Shown in pieces: positions 5,123 through 6,515 of a stretch of DNA of 6,515 nt. The position numbers and the translations under genes were made by a program. Position 1 is the first letter of the stretch. Every line of letters starts with the position of its first letter. This stretch comes from Limisphaerales bacterium (GTDB lineage Bacteria > Verrucomicrobiota > Verrucomicrobiia > Limisphaerales > UBA11358). Where the stretch lies: the NCBI GenBank assembly GCA_003133815.1, contig PKZR01000040.1, positions 1-6,515 on the forward strand, read 5' to 3'. The notes under the pieces were generated by a model that did not search any database, had not been told where the DNA came from, and was given only the letters and a program-made list of their open reading frames with translations.

Positions 5123-5926
5123 TCAGGACTGAAATAGGAAACTGCCGTTTTTTGGAATTACTTCCCTTATGCGCGTTGACTTTGTGAACCGTTTCAACCC
5201 AAGTCTTTTTCTACACTGTCGAACCGCCTCGGCAGTCGTTTTTCCGGGGTAGTCTTCGCCGGAAGACAAAAATTCTGTTATCGCTTCATCTGTAAAAATG
5301 CAAAGCGGCGGCAAATTTAAGTCTGCCCAGTCGGGCCAGTAATCACCGGGACACCAAAACGAAACCAACCAGTGTGAAAGGATTCCGCGCTCTGGCTCGT
5401 CAGGGTTAAAACAAATAACCTTGCGACGATTATTCAGCGTTTCGGGAATGTCGCTTCTGAAAAATTCAATGTCGTTTTCTCTTATGGCTTGCTCTATGCC
5501 GGGATAAACTTGCGGATTCCACAAGGCAGAGCCGTGTTTGAGTAGAAAGAGCGCGAGTCGTTTTTTTCGTTGTTCCCAGTGGTTGTAGATTCCTTCATCA
5601 CTTGCACCTTTTGGAAAACTCTTGGTGTCCACACCCAGGTCTTTGTTTTGAACGATGTTGAATGCTTGAAAAACACTTTGCCCGACATCCCTAACGGCGC
5701 GCTGGAATTTTTCAGGGACAATTTTTTTGAACGCCTCGTAAAGCGGCTGCGGTTCGGTCAAGTCGTCATCGTATTTGGCACCTTTGACGAACCTATGATG
5801 CGCGCGAAACCATTCCGATGTTTCCAGCCAAAAAAGTTTCTGATCTTTGGCAAAAGGGCATTTGACCAACCGCGACGGCGGAATGTATTCGGGCTGCACG
5901 ATTACATTTGGCCGCTTCGTTTTCAC
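5123..5926 (-). CDS. unrecognised 267-residue protein following the integrase
   Basis: I do not recognise this family. The preferred start is GTG 5926, which overlaps the integrase stop as GTGA, in line with the other junctions. ATG 5965 is an alternative that would overlap the integrase by 43 bases. The protein looks soluble, with no signal peptide or membrane segment. Visible blocks are KLFWLETSEWFRAHHRF, PLYEAFKKIVPEKFQ, YNHWEQRKKRLALFLLKHG, CFNPDEPERGILSHWLVSFW, LPPLCIFTDEAITEFL and a basic C-terminal part with RQCRKRLGLKRFTKSTRIREV, which might contact DNA. The PLYEAFKKI segment is nearly identical in DNA to part of the 103-residue gene. A sampled stretch (5521-5580) has 29 of 60 G+C, lower than the primase-side genes. 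Co-translation with the recombinase suggests an accessory role in integration, or cargo. Confidence 0.75.
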   Translation of the reverse strand: MKTKRPNVIVQPEYIPPSRLVKCPFAKDQKLFWLETSEWFRAHHRFVKGAKYDDDLTEPQPLYEAFKKIVPEKFQRAVRDVGQSVFQAFNIVQNKDLGVDTKSFPKGASDEGIYNHWEQRKKRLALFLLKHGSALWNPQVYPGIEQAIRENDIEFFRSDIPETLNNRRKVICFNPDEPERGILSHWLVSFWCPGDYWPDWADLNLPPLCIFTDEAITEFLSSGEDYPGKTTAEAVRQCRKRLGLKRFTKSTRIREVIPKNGSFLFQS

Positions 5927-6515
5927 ACGCGCTTTGCCGACACTATCGGCGTTACGTTGAACCATTCCGCCGCTTCTTTCCGCGTCATCAAACCCTTGTA
6001 ATGCCGGAATAGCATCGCAGGCGACGTGCCCGCTTGCGCGGCAGTCTGGTTTTCGTTCTGGTGCAAGGCGTAGTGCGCGGTCAGGAATCCGTGACGCAAC
6101 CCGTTTTTCCGTGACGGGATTTTCAGCCGTTTGCGTAGCTGAATTAACTGCCATGTGTAAGCGTCGAGCGTGAGGCTCGTCACCGCGCCTTTATTCTGCC
6201 GATACGGTTCAAGCCACGCGGCCAAAGTCGAATTGATTTCCACCAACCGCCGGGAGCGCGTCTTGGCTTTGGCAGAACTGATTTCCACATGGCCGGACAC
6301 GCGCCACACGTCGCCCCAGTCGAGCCGCAACGCCTCTTGCAACCGCAACCCGCCAAAGGCTTGCATGGCGATGATGACGGCCATTTCCGGCGCGGCGTTG
6401 TCGAGCATCAAACGGAGTTCTGCCGGGCGGTAATAATCCACGTCGCCGGTGTCCGCGTCCTCTTTCCGCAGTCCATCCGCTTCAAGCAACCGATGATTGG
6501 CCGCGAGATAATCGC
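5923..6515 (-). CDS. tyrosine recombinase (integrase), C-terminal part
   Basis: This is the catalytic domain of a site-specific tyrosine recombinase; the frame stays open through the right edge, so the N-terminal arm- and core-binding domains are outside the window. In order there are AFGGLRLQEALRLDWGDV with the first catalytic arginine (codon 6345-6343); AKAKTRSRRLVEI with the likely lysine; NGLRHGFLTAHY with the second arginine (6096-6094); and AGTSPAMLFRHYKGL with the nucleophilic tyrosine (6000-5998). Two usual histidine positions are replaced: HxLRH reads NGLRH, and GH/GW reads GT. Such replacements are, from memory, common in Verrucomicrobiota and Planctomycetota integrases. It leads the operon and overlaps the next gene by GTGA. 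It would recombine the element at an attachment site, plausibly the tRNA-Phe 3' end at the left edge. Confidence 0.92.
   Translation of the reverse strand, partial: DYLAANHRLLEADGLRKEDADTGDVDYYRPAELRLMLDNAAPEMAVIIAMQAFGGLRLQEALRLDWGDVWRVSGHVEISSAKAKTRSRRLVEINSTLAAWLEPYRQNKGAVTSLTLDAYTWQLIQLRKRLKIPSRKNGLRHGFLTAHYALHQNENQTAAQAGTSPAMLFRHYKGLMTRKEAAEWFNVTPIVSAKRV

Noticed and set aside
5570..6001. 143-codon open frame on the + strand
   Set aside because: It is antisense to the unknown protein and the integrase, whose frames carry recognisable motifs or operon overlaps; it has no family resemblance of its own.
5927..6154. N-terminal extension of the 267-residue protein into the integrase gene
   Set aside because: This part is the shadow of the integrase catalytic frame. 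The GTGA overlap at 5926 fits the operon's other junctions.

Overview
This window looks like most of a small integrated genetic element in a Verrucomicrobiota-type (PVC group) bacterium. That placement is an inference. It rests on the style of the tyrosine recombinase (NxLRH instead of HxLRH, GT instead of GH before the catalytic tyrosine), on the N-terminal zinc motif of the protein at 485-1096, and on the AlpA-like plus primase-polymerase gene set. No rRNA or housekeeping marker is present to confirm it.

Layout. Bases 1-48 are the 3' part of a tRNA-Phe gene on the + strand, ending in an encoded CCA; this is a typical attachment site. Bases 49-484 hold no convincing gene, but they contain a 12-bp tandem repeat (110-133) and a two-copy repeat of about 46 bp with A7 tracts (345-437). 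These look like recombinase or accessory-protein binding sites. Every gene recognised after that is on the minus strand, so transcription runs from right to left towards the tRNA.

Reading in gene order from the right edge: a tyrosine recombinase cut by the window edge (5923->6515); an unrecognised 267-residue protein (5123-5926); an AlpA/excisionase-type helix-turn-helix protein (4778-5056); a small four-cysteine protein (4524-4778); a possible 42-residue protein (4403-4531); a primase-polymerase N-terminal domain protein with a putative C-terminal winged helix (3199-4413); and a 103-residue helix-turn-helix-like protein (2891-3202). Nearly all junctions overlap by 1-11 bases (GTGA, TAATG, ATGA). 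The one gap is 66 bp, before the helix-turn-helix gene, and it carries a possible operator.

A gene-free stretch (2398-2890) separates this integration/replication module from a second pair: a coiled-coil lipoprotein (1093-2397) and a double zinc-ribbon membrane protein (485-1096), overlapping by ATGA. This pair is probably cargo, or resident DNA beside the element. Its leader contains a 103-bp multi-block palindrome followed by a terminator-like hairpin with T6, placed just before the lipoprotein ribosome binding site. In sampled stretches the lipoprotein gene and the 267-residue gene are clearly poorer in G+C than the primase-side genes, so the region looks mosaic.

As a working model, the recombinase integrates the element at tRNA-Phe, the AlpA-like protein controls excision or expression, and the primase-polymerase with its small partners supports replication or maintenance. 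No helicase, capsid, terminase, conjugation gene or recognised defence gene is visible. A satellite-like or mobilisable element is therefore possible but unproven.
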